A stretch of DNA of 64,000 nucleotides, taken from contig JAQISU010000041.1 in NCBI GenBank assembly GCA_029339505.1, positions 10,273,311 to 10,337,310 of the forward strand, in the 5' to 3' direction. Origin of the DNA: Unio delphinus (Eukaryota; Mollusca; Bivalvia; Unionida; Unionidae). Positions 26,493-38,160 of the stretch are shown piece after piece. A model generated the notes under the pieces. That model saw only the letters and a list, made by a program, of their open reading frames with translations, made no database searches and had not been told where the DNA came from. Within the stretch, counting starts at the first letter, position 1; every line of letters starts with the position of its first letter. A program made the translations under genes and the position numbers.

Positions 26493-26584
<92 letters not shown>
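26493..26584. repeat. (TA)n microsatellite
   Basis: About 45 TA units. Confidence 0.97.
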
Positions 26585-26586
<2 letters not shown>

Positions 26587-29065
26587 CTAGCATGGAGTGT
26601 ATGGAAGCATATGTTTATGAAACCAAAATCAACTGTTATTACGTGGTTATGTACCCACTAGTATTAGTAACAGAGTGAGAGATTATTCTTTGAAAATAAA
26701 TATCTCCTGCCATTATATCCCAATGTGACTCCACTGAAACTAAGCAGCAAAGTGTCATATCCTTGCAGTTAAAACTGCACGAAACTTCAATTAACATACA
26801 TCAATACAACCATACAACATTCAAATATTAACTTCAAAGCAGTTACGCCTGCTGTTACATGATGTACTGGCCTTATTCAAATTGATGGACTCCGTCAAGT
26901 CTTCGTAGAGCCATGGGTCTGTTGACGGTGGTCAAGTCTTCGTAGAGCCTTCCGCCTAGTATACCGGTCCAAGGCCGAGGATTACAGCTATATTACTTAA
27001 AGTTGTTTTTGATTTTTTAAAACAAAAACAGGATCTGACATCCCTGAGTTTTGCTCGATTTGAAATTTCATGACAGAGTGCAATAGCAATTAAAGCGGTT
27101 ATGTGGTTGAGGACTCTTAAGTACACGAAGTACATACAATACAATTGAGATTTAGCGAACAAACGCCAGAAAATGTTTTTATTATCTTCAAAGCACTGTT
27201 CTAAATATATCATCATGCGAGCAAAATAAGTTGTTGGTGGAGGTAAAATCGTCCAGACGGAATTCCTCAGTAGGTTCCATTAATGTTGAGCGCGTCTGTC
27301 CTGTTCTGTGGATGAACATTCAGAATAAGTTTAATTAAAATAATAACACTTGTTATCTGATCATATTCAGATACTAGCAAGTGATTACAGGTGCCTGACT
27401 ACTTAGCGAGCCGATTGAATCATCGTCTCCTCAAATTAAAAGAAAAATAACATACACTAATGCACCTTAGAGATGTGGTAAGTGCTTCCATTCAGTTAAA
27501 TATATATATATAATTTCCATGCATACATTGTTTCCCTAATGCAGTGTTACTCTATTAATTTTGGACTGCTGATATGTGTCATTGAGTTTAGAGTATTTGT
27601 TAAGTTCATTATTAATTGGAGGCAAACATGTTTACAAATGTTAAGTTCAAGGTCTATATTTTGTCTTCTTTACAAATTAAGAATGTTCTAAAAGCAGGTT
27701 GTTCACGAATTTGTTGGGAAAATGACCCGCATCTTAGCTTTGTTATTGTGCCTTAGGTTGTTTTATATATAAATATTGTTTATCTTAACATTCAAAGTAG
27801 TAACAGTTTTACTGTTGTGCTTAGTTTTTATTTGAAAGAAATTATTCACTGGAAATACAAAGTGCCAAATATTCTCAGACTAAAACACTATGTTGGAGTT
27901 ATCGTGAATCCATTCAATGACATTTTGGATTATATTATTGTTAAATATTAAAACTGTTCAATGACAAGAGAGATGACCATATATATTTTTTGCGTGACTA
28001 CATTGTTAAGAAGCAAATGTGAGGTTAGGCAATGGTCCTAAAAAGGACACAAATCCTCAATAATGAATTTCATGACTGAAAGAATATACGTTTTGCACGG
28101 ATATCTTAAACTGACAAGATTCCGATATAAGTGGCAATTATACTGTTTGGACCACAAACACAATCTTGTCATGATCTGAAGATTCAAAACTGTAAATTCA
28201 GAGTTCTTCAAAGATTTTTTAAAATTAGCATGTACATTTGCATAATTATGAAAACTTAATAAGAAATACCTATACAAGAAAGTTAATAATATTCAGCTCT
28301 AGTACTCCGAACAAGCAGCCATTCTCAAAATCTCGAAAAAGTTTGCCTTTGAATGATTCGTCTTAGCAATCTTTTTTAATATAAAATATGAAAATTCATC
28401 AGCATATATTTCCGAAACCACAATATTAATATGTTGGAGGAGTGGGTGAAAAAAAACCTGATTCGTCGCGATTTTAATCTTTCCAGCGATTTATTCCCCA
28501 ATATGGAGAAAAAAAGTAGCAAAATGTATTCACACTCCATCCACTCATATTGCACAAGTTAATTAAATTACTATCAAGTATATAGGTACCAGGTAATTGC
28601 TGATAATTGTTACTAATTAATTACCCTTATAAGTGAACCGAATAAGTGCTTGCGAACATCACAGAGATGCATGATTCCTATTAAAGACCATTGATGCTAA
28701 TTTTAATGAGATAATTTACATTTTAAAATATACGTAGGTAGGTTACTTTTGCATGGATTCTTGTACATATGGACGATTATTGTCTATTGCAATGAAGTTT
28801 ATGCTCTAGAGAGAAATTATTTCCATGTACATCAGATGAAGCTTGACTCAACATTGTGCATAAGAATCTTCAAAACTGTCTGAACGTAGAACTCAAAACC
28901 TCAATTCATGGTATTAATTAATAATTATTAATTGGGGTGTGGGGAAGATTTATATTTATATATCTCCTGAGTTTTATATGACTTTGTTCTTTAAAGTTTC
29001 CACACAATGTTGTTAAACTGGTCAATATAAATAAAAAACTAATACACATGACCCACACCAAGCCT

Positions 29066-29066
<1 letters not shown>
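26585..29066. other. Intergenic DNA
   Basis: No gene was recognised. A 20-bp direct repeat (GGTCAAGTCTTCGTAGAGCC type) lies at about 26894-26950. Confidence 0.4.
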
Positions 29067-29106
<40 letters not shown>

Positions 29107-29119
29107 GAGAGAGAGAGGG
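29067..29119. repeat. (CA)n followed by (GA)n
   Basis: A CA tract at 29067-29101 is followed by a short GA tract. Confidence 0.95.
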
Positions 29120-29296
29120 AGAGACAGACAGATAGACACAAACACTGATCATCAATGTCCTCAAAATCGTCCATACAAGTCACAACTGGTCCCCATGCCC
29201 CCTCAACCGGACTCTACACACAGATTCACACATCAATGTCCACATAAACTGTATGTACAATTCATAATTGGTCCCTATGCCTCCTCACCCGCCTCC

Positions 29297-29369
<73 letters not shown>
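29297..29369. repeat. (CA)n followed by (ATC)n
   Basis: About 19 CA units are followed by about 10 ATC units. Confidence 0.95.
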
Positions 29370-29371
<2 letters not shown>

Positions 29372-32300
29372 GTTCTTCAAAGCCCTCAAAATTCATTTCA
29401 TGTGTTATCCGTCCCAAATGATTCTCCAGAGTCTATGCCCAAATTTCGAAGAGTGGTCAATTCAGGATTTTCTCAGTTTGTGTATCCTTTTTAAGCATAA
29501 TTTATTGAAATACATTTGCTTTTAATATCGTATCTGATATCAAGGACAAAGCGAGAGCAAACATGGTTAGGTCCAGTCTGCATATAGGTAGCCACTCTTA
29601 TTAGGACATAACATCGTTAAGGAGAGAATTCTAAATATCATGTTCCTTTTTTATACTTCATCTTCATAATCATAAATCAATGGTTAAATAAAATAAGATC
29701 ATTGGGAATGAAACATGAACACAAATTGACCACGTTTATTACGGTGATGGAGCTGTTGGTCTAAATGCTATTTATCCATAACTTCTTGCACGAGGTTCCT
29801 CTACTAAAATAGCCATAGTTTCGCCATTGCTTCGTCTGTATATCCGTATGTCTGTATAGGCTTTAAAGGCACGTCAGCACATTCCTGGCTATATAGTGTC
29901 GAAAGAAAGTTTATATAGAAAGTTTAGGTGTACCCCACAAAAGGCGCATAATGCAAAGAAAAATGTTAGAAACATATAAAATCCATAATACAAAGTAATA
30001 CTTCTGAATACATCAACAGCACACTTTTAAAAGGTACAAAACCTACATCATCATGGGACAGATTCCAAGGCACAAAAAAACTGTAACCTGTGTTAGTTAC
30101 TTCTGCTGAAATGCACGCGGTCACATAAGGCCTAGTACGCATTCCCGAACTCGCAAGGTTGGGACGCGGTAAATGTATTTACATCTTTTCTCTGCCTATT
30201 CAAATTAACGTTCATAGGGTAGATGACTTCCAAACTTCCAAAACAATTCAGCTGATCTTGTTTCCAAATTATCGTATACAGAAAGTACCTTTTCGTGTGC
30301 TATTCGCTTACGAAACTGAACGAGTAGCATATTTCATTTGTAAGCCAATTACTGAAAACTGAACGAGTAGCAAACTTCATTTGTAAACCAATTACACATG
30401 GTACGAGTGTATCAAATATATATTTTTTAATATGTTTAAGAAACAAACGCATTATTAAATCAGCCAGGAAAAAAGAGAAAAATGTATGGAAATAAAACAA
30501 TCTATCTCTGTGTTATAGATAGTTTTTAACATTTGTAGGCAACCCTCATGGAAAGTTGCCATTTATTATAACTAGTATGTTTCAAACATCAACATACACA
30601 TTATGTAGAGCACGCATCCACGTTTTTATTTTTATTTTTATCGACAAAGCAGAATAGAGAAATACTCAAGATTATCTATGGATCTCTTTTCTGTCTCTCT
30701 AATTACTGTTTCCAATACATTTAAACTGTTTTAATCACACACACCCAATCACATGTACTGCACCAGTTTAACTTTACACCTATTCGAACATAGTGTGCGT
30801 TCTGCACCTGAATCTGATGATTTTATAGGTGGGTGAACATTGCATTACGGGTTGTTGGCAGCCTTAGATATTTTTAGCAATTTAGTATGATACATGTAGT
30901 TGAGAGTTAAAAGAGAGAACGTGAATAAATTGTTGTCACATGACACCTACTGCTTCTGGACGAGTCCAAGCTGGACATGCTATTATGCGTCCATCTGTGT
31001 CGCATGTGTTCATTTGTTCGTTGATATCAAAGTAAATATGGGTACAATCAACTTCTCTCAACCGATAGGGTGGGGCTGTACGGTATGAATTTTGGATTAG
31101 AACAAAACTGCTGGGTTACTGACCATAATGTGTTACTGGTCTTACTTGAAACAAACGTGTTCGTTATATGGATACTCCTATTTGATTTCATTTCCGAAAA
31201 CCACTTATAACTTCAAAAGAAATTATTCCCTGAATGGTCTTAAAGTATTAGCAGGGTCTCATTTTATGGATGAAAGTAAACGAATGATTGCCTAGTGGCA
31301 TCAACGAAAATATTTGGTTCGCTGTATTAAACGATATGTGAATATCCGTTAAACACAGCGTAATTCAGTTAATTATCATGTGATTATAATTATTACTATT
31401 CACTTGGTGAACATTTTCTTAACGTTATGAAAAACAGTTTTCAGTCATTTCATATATCAACAGGTGGCAAATTTGGACGCTTTCAGACGCATCCTGCTAC
31501 GCCATAAATCCAAGACATATATTTTCGAAATGTAGAATATGATTTAGTTGCATGCAAACGTGCTAGCACATTCGGAAAGTAATTACTTGGAACAGGCAAG
31601 TTCCTACGAACGTCAGACAATTAATTCATTATGAATCAGCGTCATGAAAAATGTGTCGTGTATATAACAGGAAGACAAATTAATAATTAAAAAACGCAAG
31701 GCTAAAGCAGAAGTCTCAAGCTTCTATTGTTGCGCACCATACATCCGGGCATTGAAGCCTTATCCTCTAGAATGCTAGCACCTATATATGGAGAAGAAGA
31801 AAACTCAATAAAACATAACAGTCACGAATCAATGATCTTACGTGACATAAATAAGAAGGAAATAAAGCAAGGTTTGTAAAATTCAAAAAATATTTTATTT
31901 CTCTACAATACAATGTGAAGATTTTAAAAAGAACTGAGTAATACGATCTACATCCACAATAGTTCTGACAAATTTAAGTCCAAATATATAACGTTGCTAT
32001 TCAATTCCAGTGATATTACAAATAAGTTCCAATATTGAATGTGTTGATGTGCTTGTAGTCTTAAATATACTAATGTACCAGTTGAATGGAGTATGGCGAT
32101 ATGCTAACAGTCTTTAAATGTATCACAGCAGTATAATCCAAAAACATGTATTGTCTGAATTCAGTATAATTCTAAATTAATATTCCAGTCCAAGAATATT
32201 ATTAATGAGCACTTCCTGCGAATAATAATTTAATTTCCACCATAAGAAATATTGAAGACAACACTACGACTAATTCTGCTAAAGCTGTTAATTCCAGAAT

Positions 32301-33044
32301 GAGTAATTTTGCAAGCAAACAACATTACTTAAAAAGCTAAGTACGCAAAAACAGAACCAGGATGAAGATCAAAAGTTTATTTACAGAAAACTCCAAGTTA
32401 TAAAGAAGATAAAATCAGTTACTAAAATTATAATAAGGAACATGGTAAATATTAGGTACAATATATTTATCCATCGGAAATAGAACTGTCCTAGACTTAC
32501 ATTAAGATGAACATATTCCTTTCTATTGATAATGATTGATAACGATCCTGATATTTAATCTATTCCCACATATAAATACTATTATATTGTTAATAAAATC
32601 AGTGGTCCTATAGTGAATTATTGAATTTTGAATAAGCAGTGAACCTTAAAGTTGAATGCATCGAGTAATTAGATTTGATCTTATTTAGACCAGGGGAGTA
32701 TTTGGAAAGGGTTATTTCGACCTTCTTAATTTCTTAAATTCTTAATTTCTTTCATATCAATGTTACAACTTCAAAGGGGCCAGTGTTCCGATTCAATAAA
32801 ATTGAACGGATATCTTACAATTGGGTAGACAGCTGAACTTCCGATCCGTGTCAAATAGTCATTCATCAAGGGAAAATTTATATAACGTAGTTCAGATAGT
32901 CTGACTGACGAAACAAATGATTGTCTTAGGAAAAATATTACAAACCACTGCTTATGATTTGCCGAGTGAAATTAAGGTGCACGCATTGGAAGTTATGTGA
33001 ATTTAAAGTGAAAACCTTGATCAAAATTCTTTAGTCCAAAATTT

Positions 33045-33050
<6 letters not shown>
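29370..33050. other. Intergenic DNA
   Basis: No gene was recognised. A 43-bp tandem duplication (GAACGAGTAGCA... at 30318 and 30361) is the only ordered structure noted. Confidence 0.4.

Positions 33051-33121
<71 letters not shown>
33051..33121. repeat. (GA)n microsatellite
   Basis: About 35 uninterrupted GA units. Confidence 0.97.
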
Positions 33122-33129
<8 letters not shown>

Positions 33130-33799
33130 TGGCTTTGAGGAAGCCGAGAAAAGAATAGTGCTTCACATTAAACGAGAAAGAGGACAAAGAGGACAGGTGA
33201 CAGGTGTCTGTCTCTTAAGGAAGACAGGATTTAGTGCTGGATGCACAAGTTTTGAAGTTAACAGCATTATGTTACGCAATTTCAATTTCGCGTAATATTC
33301 TATTCTATTGTTTGTTGTACGCAAATCTGTTTGATATGAAGAGGTTCCGTATTATGTATCGTTTATTCAGTTTCATGGAAGTGTATTGATGCTTGAGTTG
33401 TTATGCATTCGGTCTTATTCAGTTTCAATTGAAATGTGTTGTTGCTAGAGATGCTATGCAATTTATCTTATATTTACAGTAATAGTTGCATTATTACTTG
33501 CATGCGATCCATATGTGTGGGATTCCATAGGATTATATGAATCAATTTAAAGTAATTTCTTTTGTCTGTTAGGACGATACTGATTAACGTCATTTATTGA
33601 TAACTACTATTATATTTGCTTTTGTAATGTTTAAATAATCTGGTAGTTAGTAAGGATCTGTGAATTTTATGAAATAGTAATCGAGCATGTAGTAACATAC
33701 GGTACATTTTCGATAGAGAGGTCAGGTGATACTTTATGGAAAGGCACTACCGTAGGTAGGCTTTACGAAGTGCCTGAATAACTACTGTATTATCAGTAA

Positions 33800-34260
33800 C
33801 GTAAGTGAAGGACTTTTATGTAGATATAGAAAGTGGTACATACAGCGATTTAGGGAAAATTGTGTCATTTAAGCAAACAGTTTACCGAGGGAGAGGGGAC
33901 TCGCCAGTCCGAAGACGGAGTCCGAACGAAAGAGAAAAGTCCGAAAAGGGAGAAGTGACGAGTACTATGTACAATCTAGGAAGTCCAAGAAGGATGAGGC
34001 AGTCGGGAAAAAAAAGCCTCTAGGAAATAGGAAACGCTGGAACACGGTTGAGAGGTAGATGACGCAATCAGTCGTGGACATTGCACTCTTTTCAGAACTC
34101 GTTATGATCATGAAATACATCCAAATTAGACACTGCTAATAAATCCTGTTGATATAATTTAAGTTGAAATGAAATTAATACTATTTATTTGTTTGATTAA
34201 ATTTGATATTTTTCTTGTCTAAGGGGGCTCGTATTGCATTATTTCGTCCCAATAATCATG
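33800..34260 (+). repeat. Possible LTR-like dispersed repeat, copy 3
   Basis: A purine-rich block (33885-34060) is followed by AT-rich DNA and AGGGGGCTCGTATTG at about 34223, as at 22200-22645. It ends about 170 bp before the Maverick left terminus. No protein domain is visible. Confidence 0.3.
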
Positions 34261-34433
34261 CCCAGTTCCCTGTTGATATTCTATCTTTCACTCACACCGG
34301 TTTACCAGATCAGATAACACCTATACGCGTGCCTAATCATTATTTTAGTTTCTTCAGTAAACAAACACACTGATTTCATGCATATGCGAGAAAGTTCTTT
34401 CACCGCTTAATATATAATCAGGCGACGAGCCTT

Positions 34434-34647
34434 AGCAGCAGAGAGGGTGAACCTCACAACTTTCCGAGCGTCGATTCGGAAATCTGAGGCTTCCACCAAA
34501 TAGTAAAAAAAATGGCGTCTATTCGATAAAATAAGATTTCCTTATATACGCCAACGTCGTTGTCATCCACCCTCTCTGCTGCTAAAGTTTTCAGTTCTAG
34601 GTTAACAAAAAATAATAAATGATTTCAACCAAATATTTGATCGAGTC
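34434..34647. repeat. Left terminal inverted repeat (214 bp)
   Basis: By eye it matches the reverse complement of 51542-51755 at every base, then diverges. Its outer 150 bp has its own inverted ends: AGCAGCAGAGAGGGTG at 34434-34449 and CACCCTCTCTGCTGCT at 34568-34583. Its inner edge (after 34620) mirrors the last codons of the ATPase that ends in the right repeat. Confidence 0.97.
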
Positions 34648-34679
34648 TTTAGGACGAAAATCATTTATGATGAAAGTCC

Positions 34680-36029
34680 TTAGGACTTTACAAACAAACT
34701 AATCGCTAACACCTCTTCTTGTAAATCAATTAAATTATTTGACTGGTCGGTGAGTTTGAAATTAATTCTCGTTAACGAATTATTATGGCATCGCATATAG
34801 ACAGGATTAATTGGGTTTTCAATTATTAAAAACCCTGGAGGAGCTGTTGGTGCAAATGAATAAAGAATATATCCCTGCTGAGCTTGATTTGATTGCTCTA
34901 GATTAATTTGATAGCTTCCTTCAATTGCATCACATACTAAATTGAGCGCAATCACCGTTGAAATATTCACATTATGAGGGGCAATATGCCTACCACCACC
35001 ATCTGGATCATTATTATACCTGAAGAGGACAGCTGAATCTGATTTTTGTAGCGCCTTGATATCGGTTTTAACAATTCTTGCTAGTTCATCAGCGTTGTAT
35101 TTGGGAAACTTGAAATTACGCAGATTGTCCTCTGTGATATTGTAATCGGTTAGGAATCGTTGTTTATTGTCGCTGTTGTCATTAATTATTGTTTGAATAA
35201 TTAGTTCATAGATATATTTCATGTCCGATATAAGCTGATTTATTATTTCAACGTGTTTTTGCGATTTTGTTTTCCGTAGTTGTTCTAGTTGTGTGTCATA
35301 TAATTGTTTAATCTCATTAAAATAACCACGGACGTCAGTTAGCGTAAATGAAATAGTAACAGATGAGTCGGTTGTTCTTTTAATGATAAAATCCCATTGC
35401 AATGTGTCTTTGTTGGTAAATATAAATCTATCGGCGATTCTTCCTTTTCTTATATCAGATAAATTATCTTGATAACTGGGATTGATTTCATGATATGATT
35501 GTATGTCCGTGGTTAAGTCGGTGGCGGATTTTTCCGGTGGTTTTTCAGGCCATCCTAACACTGTTCTTAACGAGCTGTTATATATATCTACAATGTATCC
35601 CTCTGTGCTTATTTCGATCGACGACGAGAGCGTCGGTTGATGAAGATTAATAGCTATTTTTGATTCTTTTCCAGTGATTGATTTTATTCTACGCTGAATT
35701 TCAGCATTGATTTGCTTAATTTGGTACGACCCAGTTGGTAACGAAACTGTTTCCCACTCTGGAGTACCATCGGGTTTATTCTTATACGAGAACACCAGTG
35801 TGTTATTGGGTTGCTGACCACTAAATGCAACCGATCTGATATTAGGCCAACTGTGATACACTCGTAGTTTTGCTAGCGCTATCTCCTTCACTGGGACCGG
35901 AGAGGGGAAATTCACACTGAATTCTGGATTCGTTGATGTTATTGATATCATACTCGTTTGTACTGGGTTCGTGTTCTCCACTATTCGTTGAAGTAATTCC
36001 ATCGGTGTCGTCATCGCTGCTATACTCAT
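34680..36029 (-). CDS. Beta-rich structural protein candidate (449 aa), last gene of the virion cassette
   Basis: The minus-strand start is ATG at 36029 (MSIAAMTTPMELL). Residues about 25-165 are rich in alternating polar/hydrophobic beta-type segments, with the patterns LPTGSYQIKQINAEIQRRI and GYIVDIYNSSLRTVLGW. I recall this arrangement as recurring in Maverick/adintovirus-like structural proteins, but I have not verified it. The middle (about 215-310) is charged and helical, and the C-terminal 120 residues are again beta-like. It has no signal peptide or clear membrane segment. A penton-like or minor capsid role is inferred from position at the end of the capsid operon. The stop lies 33 bp inside the left TIR boundary, next to an 8-bp inverted pair at 34673-34689. 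Its N-terminus is part of a local duplication (see 35918-36241). Confidence 0.55.
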   Translation of the reverse strand: MSIAAMTTPMELLQRIVENTNPVQTSMISITSTNPEFSVNFPSPVPVKEIALAKLRVYHSWPNIRSVAFSGQQPNNTLVFSYKNKPDGTPEWETVSLPTGSYQIKQINAEIQRRIKSITGKESKIAINLHQPTLSSSIEISTEGYIVDIYNSSLRTVLGWPEKPPEKSATDLTTDIQSYHEINPSYQDNLSDIRKGRIADRFIFTNKDTLQWDFIIKRTTDSSVTISFTLTDVRGYFNEIKQLYDTQLEQLRKTKSQKHVEIINQLISDMKYIYELIIQTIINDNSDNKQRFLTDYNITEDNLRNFKFPKYNADELARIVKTDIKALQKSDSAVLFRYNNDPDGGGRHIAPHNVNISTVIALNLVCDAIEGSYQINLEQSNQAQQGYILYSFAPTAPPGFLIIENPINPVYMRCHNNSLTRINFKLTDQSNNLIDLQEEVLAISLFVKS

Positions 36030-36183
36030 GATTTATTTCTAATTTTGGTATCGAGGAATCATAAATACTGACCATCACTGAGAACTCACAATCTGGTAAT
36101 GTTGATATTATTGAGATCATTTTTTGTTTTTTTGGGTTCGTGTTTTCTGATTCCATCGGTGTTGTCATTGTTATTATATTCAT
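35842..36183 (-). other. Chimeric frame made by a local tandem duplication
   Basis: This 113-codon frame begins with a copy of the N-terminus of the 449-aa protein (MTTPMES..., then a KMISIIST match to SMISITST). It continues as a copy of the C-terminus of the upstream 183-aa protein (EFSVMVSIYDSSIPKLE against EFSAMVSIFDSAISKLE). It therefore results from tandem duplication of the junction between the two genes and is probably not an independent functional gene. It could be translated because its ATG is intact. It overlaps both neighbours in other frames. Confidence 0.6.
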
Positions 36184-36241
36184 GTTGTCGCTCTAATTTC
36201 GATATCGCGGAATCAAAAATACTGACCATCGCTGAGAATTC
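35918..36241. repeat. Tandem duplication across a gene junction, unit about 154-170 bp
   Basis: Copies are at about 36088-36241 and 35918-36087. Matched landmarks include CCATCGGTGTTGTCAT / CCATCGGTGTCGTCAT, GGGTTCGTGTT, and GGAATCAAAAATACTGACC / GGAATCATAAATACTGACC. The copies have diverged by perhaps one base in five, so the event is older than this insertion. Confidence 0.85.
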
Positions 36242-36637
36242 ACTATCTGATATAATCGTATTATCGAGTGACGACGATATCATCAATGATAATTGCGAGT
36301 ATGCGGTTGATGCAATATGAAATTGAAGTAAGTAATTCTGCAGTTTACTCTGGCTGCATGATGATATCTTTTTTGCTATCCCGGTTAATATACCCCCGAT
36401 TGTAGCCACCGCAGAAATGCAAATTGGAACTACGACCGGGGCAATCATTGTAACCGATGCAAGTATTATTCCGGCGCCAGTGAGAACGCTTGACACCGAG
36501 TATATAATAACATCAATTGCGGTGATTCTTCGTCGGTATTTTTTTATTTTTATTTGATACTCCTCAGTGAGGGTTTTGAGTCTATTCTGAAATTCTCTGA
36601 CCTGATCATAGCGACATTGCGTCGATGACAAAGTCAT
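36086..36637 (-). CDS. Two-helix hydrophobic protein (183 aa) of the virion cassette
   Basis: Residues 9-38 form a charged, probably coiled-coil helix (REFQNRLKTLTEEYQIKIKK). Residues 43-90 hold two adjacent hydrophobic segments rich in Gly, Ala, Ile and Val, separated near the Pro at 67-71: a membrane hairpin. A soluble helical tail follows, with SEFSAMVSIFDSAISKLE near 132-149. The layout resembles SLATT-like or other small two-TM proteins seen in invertebrate Maverick-like elements, an impression not checked by search. It could act in membrane passage or sit in an inner virion membrane. The start is ATG at 36637, 19 bp downstream of the shared promoter-like motif at 36657-36671. The C-terminus lies in the tandem duplication. 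Confidence 0.6.
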   Translation of the reverse strand: MTLSSTQCRYDQVREFQNRLKTLTEEYQIKIKKYRRRITAIDVIIYSVSSVLTGAGIILASVTMIAPVVVPICISAVATIGGILTGIAKKISSCSQSKLQNYLLQFHIASTAYSQLSLMISSSLDNTIISDSEFSAMVSIFDSAISKLERQHEYNNNDNTDGIRKHEPKKTKNDLNNINITRL

Positions 36638-36656
36638 TGTTGTTATTTTAAATCCG

Positions 36657-36671
36657 CTAGTGTTTTCAATT
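36657..36671 (-). promoter_or_regulatory. Late-promoter-like motif upstream of the 183-aa gene
   Basis: Plus strand CTAGTGTTTTCAATT, i.e. minus AATTGAAAACACTAG. It ends 19 bp before the ATG at 36637 and matches the motifs at 38145, 40654, 41198 and 50339. Confidence 0.6.
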
Positions 36672-36703
36672 ATTTGTCATCGTTAGCGGGAATTGCTAGT
36701 ACT

Positions 36704-38131
36704 TCAGTCGGAAAAATGAGCTACGAGTTCTAAACACCAGGCTATTTTTGATCTAATGGTGGAGCTATCAACCGCGACGACATTAAAGCTTTTTTTGCGA
36801 CCATCCATAATTAACGTCGCGGTGCCACCAGAGTAGGTTTTACCGTCCGCGATCATATTAAATTGATCGATAGAGATCCACGTTAGCCTGTAGATACCAT
36901 CGGCCCATGTTGGCTTGTAGTCAGGGCCCACTATGCCGGGGAGACCCAAGATACCGATGGATAATGTAGTATAACCGTCTCTTATCCAATCCATGGTTCC
37001 ATGATTAACCGTATACACGATATTTTTAACGCCCGTGTAGTGATGTGGAATCTTTACCTTTTCAGATATTCTTTTCAGGTTAAAAAGATCGTCGAAAATA
37101 TCGAGATAATTTACCGTGATTCTGGTAGGATCTATTGTTTTTCTACTCTCCTCCCTGTTAGAGAAGAATAATGAAACCAGAAGGTCTTCAACTTTAAGCT
37201 CTGCTTGGGTTTTAATATGGTTGTCGATGTTAGAAAATTTCGTCGTGATATCTTGGAGGCTACTGCCCTCAAAGAACTTATTAACAATATCGCTGGTGTG
37301 CTTTTGTTTGTCAATAGCGCTTTTAATTTCCGCGAGAGTCATGCCTGTCAACGATGTGGTTTCAGACACAGGTGTTCTCCCTAAAAATTTATCCACGATG
37401 GTATTAAGTGTTGTTTGTCTCACCATAAACATATTAATATCTTTGAGAGTCATTGTAGATGTAGCCGGGACACCAAAGAAATTATTAGCGATGTAGGCAT
37501 TGTGAGTGTGCTTGCCGATAAACTCACTGATTTCAGCGAGAGTCATGCCAGCCACAAGCGGGGTTCCAAAGAACCTACCAATGACGTCGTTAGTGGGTTT
37601 TTGATCTTCGCTTACTTTAAAAATCTCGAGATAATTTGCCTTGATTTCTGAAGCAGTCATCATCCTTCCAGCTTCCTTGTTAGCGAAGAATGAATTCAAC
37701 AAGTCTTTAATTTCAGCGAGAGTCATGCCAACCACAAGCGGGGTTCCAAAAAATTTATGTACGACATTTTTGCGAAAACTATTATAACCTCGTATAAAAT
37801 CATTCAGCTCACGTTCGTGGGTAGCAATCGCGTCGGTGATCGTAGACACAAGTGCGCCTGGTTTAAGTCGTCCATCGTTGGAATACAGCGCAATAGAGTT
37901 TTCAGCGGCGTCGTGTTGTCGTTTTAAAATGTCATCCAATGACACATTACTGCTTTTCAATTTACCCTGGCGATCTTGAAATACAACTATTTCGTTCGGG
38001 TCAACACTTGTTAAATTTAACGTCTCAGCGATTTCATCTTCTATTATTTTTTTTACATCCTCGATAGAACCCGCAGATGTTTCCTCGGTGGGTTCCAACA
38101 TTGACAGAGGTTGTCCCCAAATATCGATCAT
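36704..38131 (-). CDS. Repeat-containing fibre-like protein (475 aa)
   Basis: I choose the ATG at 38131 (MIDIWGQPLS). The frame stays open to 38221, but that part overlaps the protease, and the shared promoter-like motif sits at 38145-38160. Residues about 125-300 carry five imperfect repeats with the core (K/R/N)FFGxPxxxxMTLxEI. A second motif, xFFxNxExxR...NYLxIF, occurs twice, at about 147-173 and 320-347. The last 115 residues look like a separate globular beta-rich domain (GILGLPGIVG, YRLTWISIDQF). A repeated shaft ending in a globular head suggests an attachment fibre or spike, inferred from architecture and from location between the protease and the structural genes. No family is recognised. 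Confidence 0.6.
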   Translation of the reverse strand: MIDIWGQPLSMLEPTEETSAGSIEDVKKIIEDEIAETLNLTSVDPNEIVVFQDRQGKLKSSNVSLDDILKRQHDAAENSIALYSNDGRLKPGALVSTITDAIATHERELNDFIRGYNSFRKNVVHKFFGTPLVVGMTLAEIKDLLNSFFANKEAGRMMTASEIKANYLEIFKVSEDQKPTNDVIGRFFGTPLVAGMTLAEISEFIGKHTHNAYIANNFFGVPATSTMTLKDINMFMVRQTTLNTIVDKFLGRTPVSETTSLTGMTLAEIKSAIDKQKHTSDIVNKFFEGSSLQDITTKFSNIDNHIKTQAELKVEDLLVSLFFSNREESRKTIDPTRITVNYLDIFDDLFNLKRISEKVKIPHHYTGVKNIVYTVNHGTMDWIRDGYTTLSIGILGLPGIVGPDYKPTWADGIYRLTWISIDQFNMIADGKTYSGGTATLIMDGRKKSFNVVAVDSSTIRSKIAWCLELVAHFSD

Positions 38132-38144
38132 TATTGTTAGCGTA

Positions 38145-38160
38145 ACTTGTGTTTTCAATT
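38145..38160 (-). promoter_or_regulatory. Late-promoter-like motif upstream of the fibre-like gene
   Basis: Plus strand ACTTGTGTTTTCAATT, overlapping the protease stop codon (38155-38157) and 13 bp before the ATG at 38131. Confidence 0.55.

Noticed and set aside
37116..37651. Plus-strand frames of 60-126 codons opposite the fibre-like gene
   Set aside because: They lie entirely within the better-supported minus-strand gene and show no motif.
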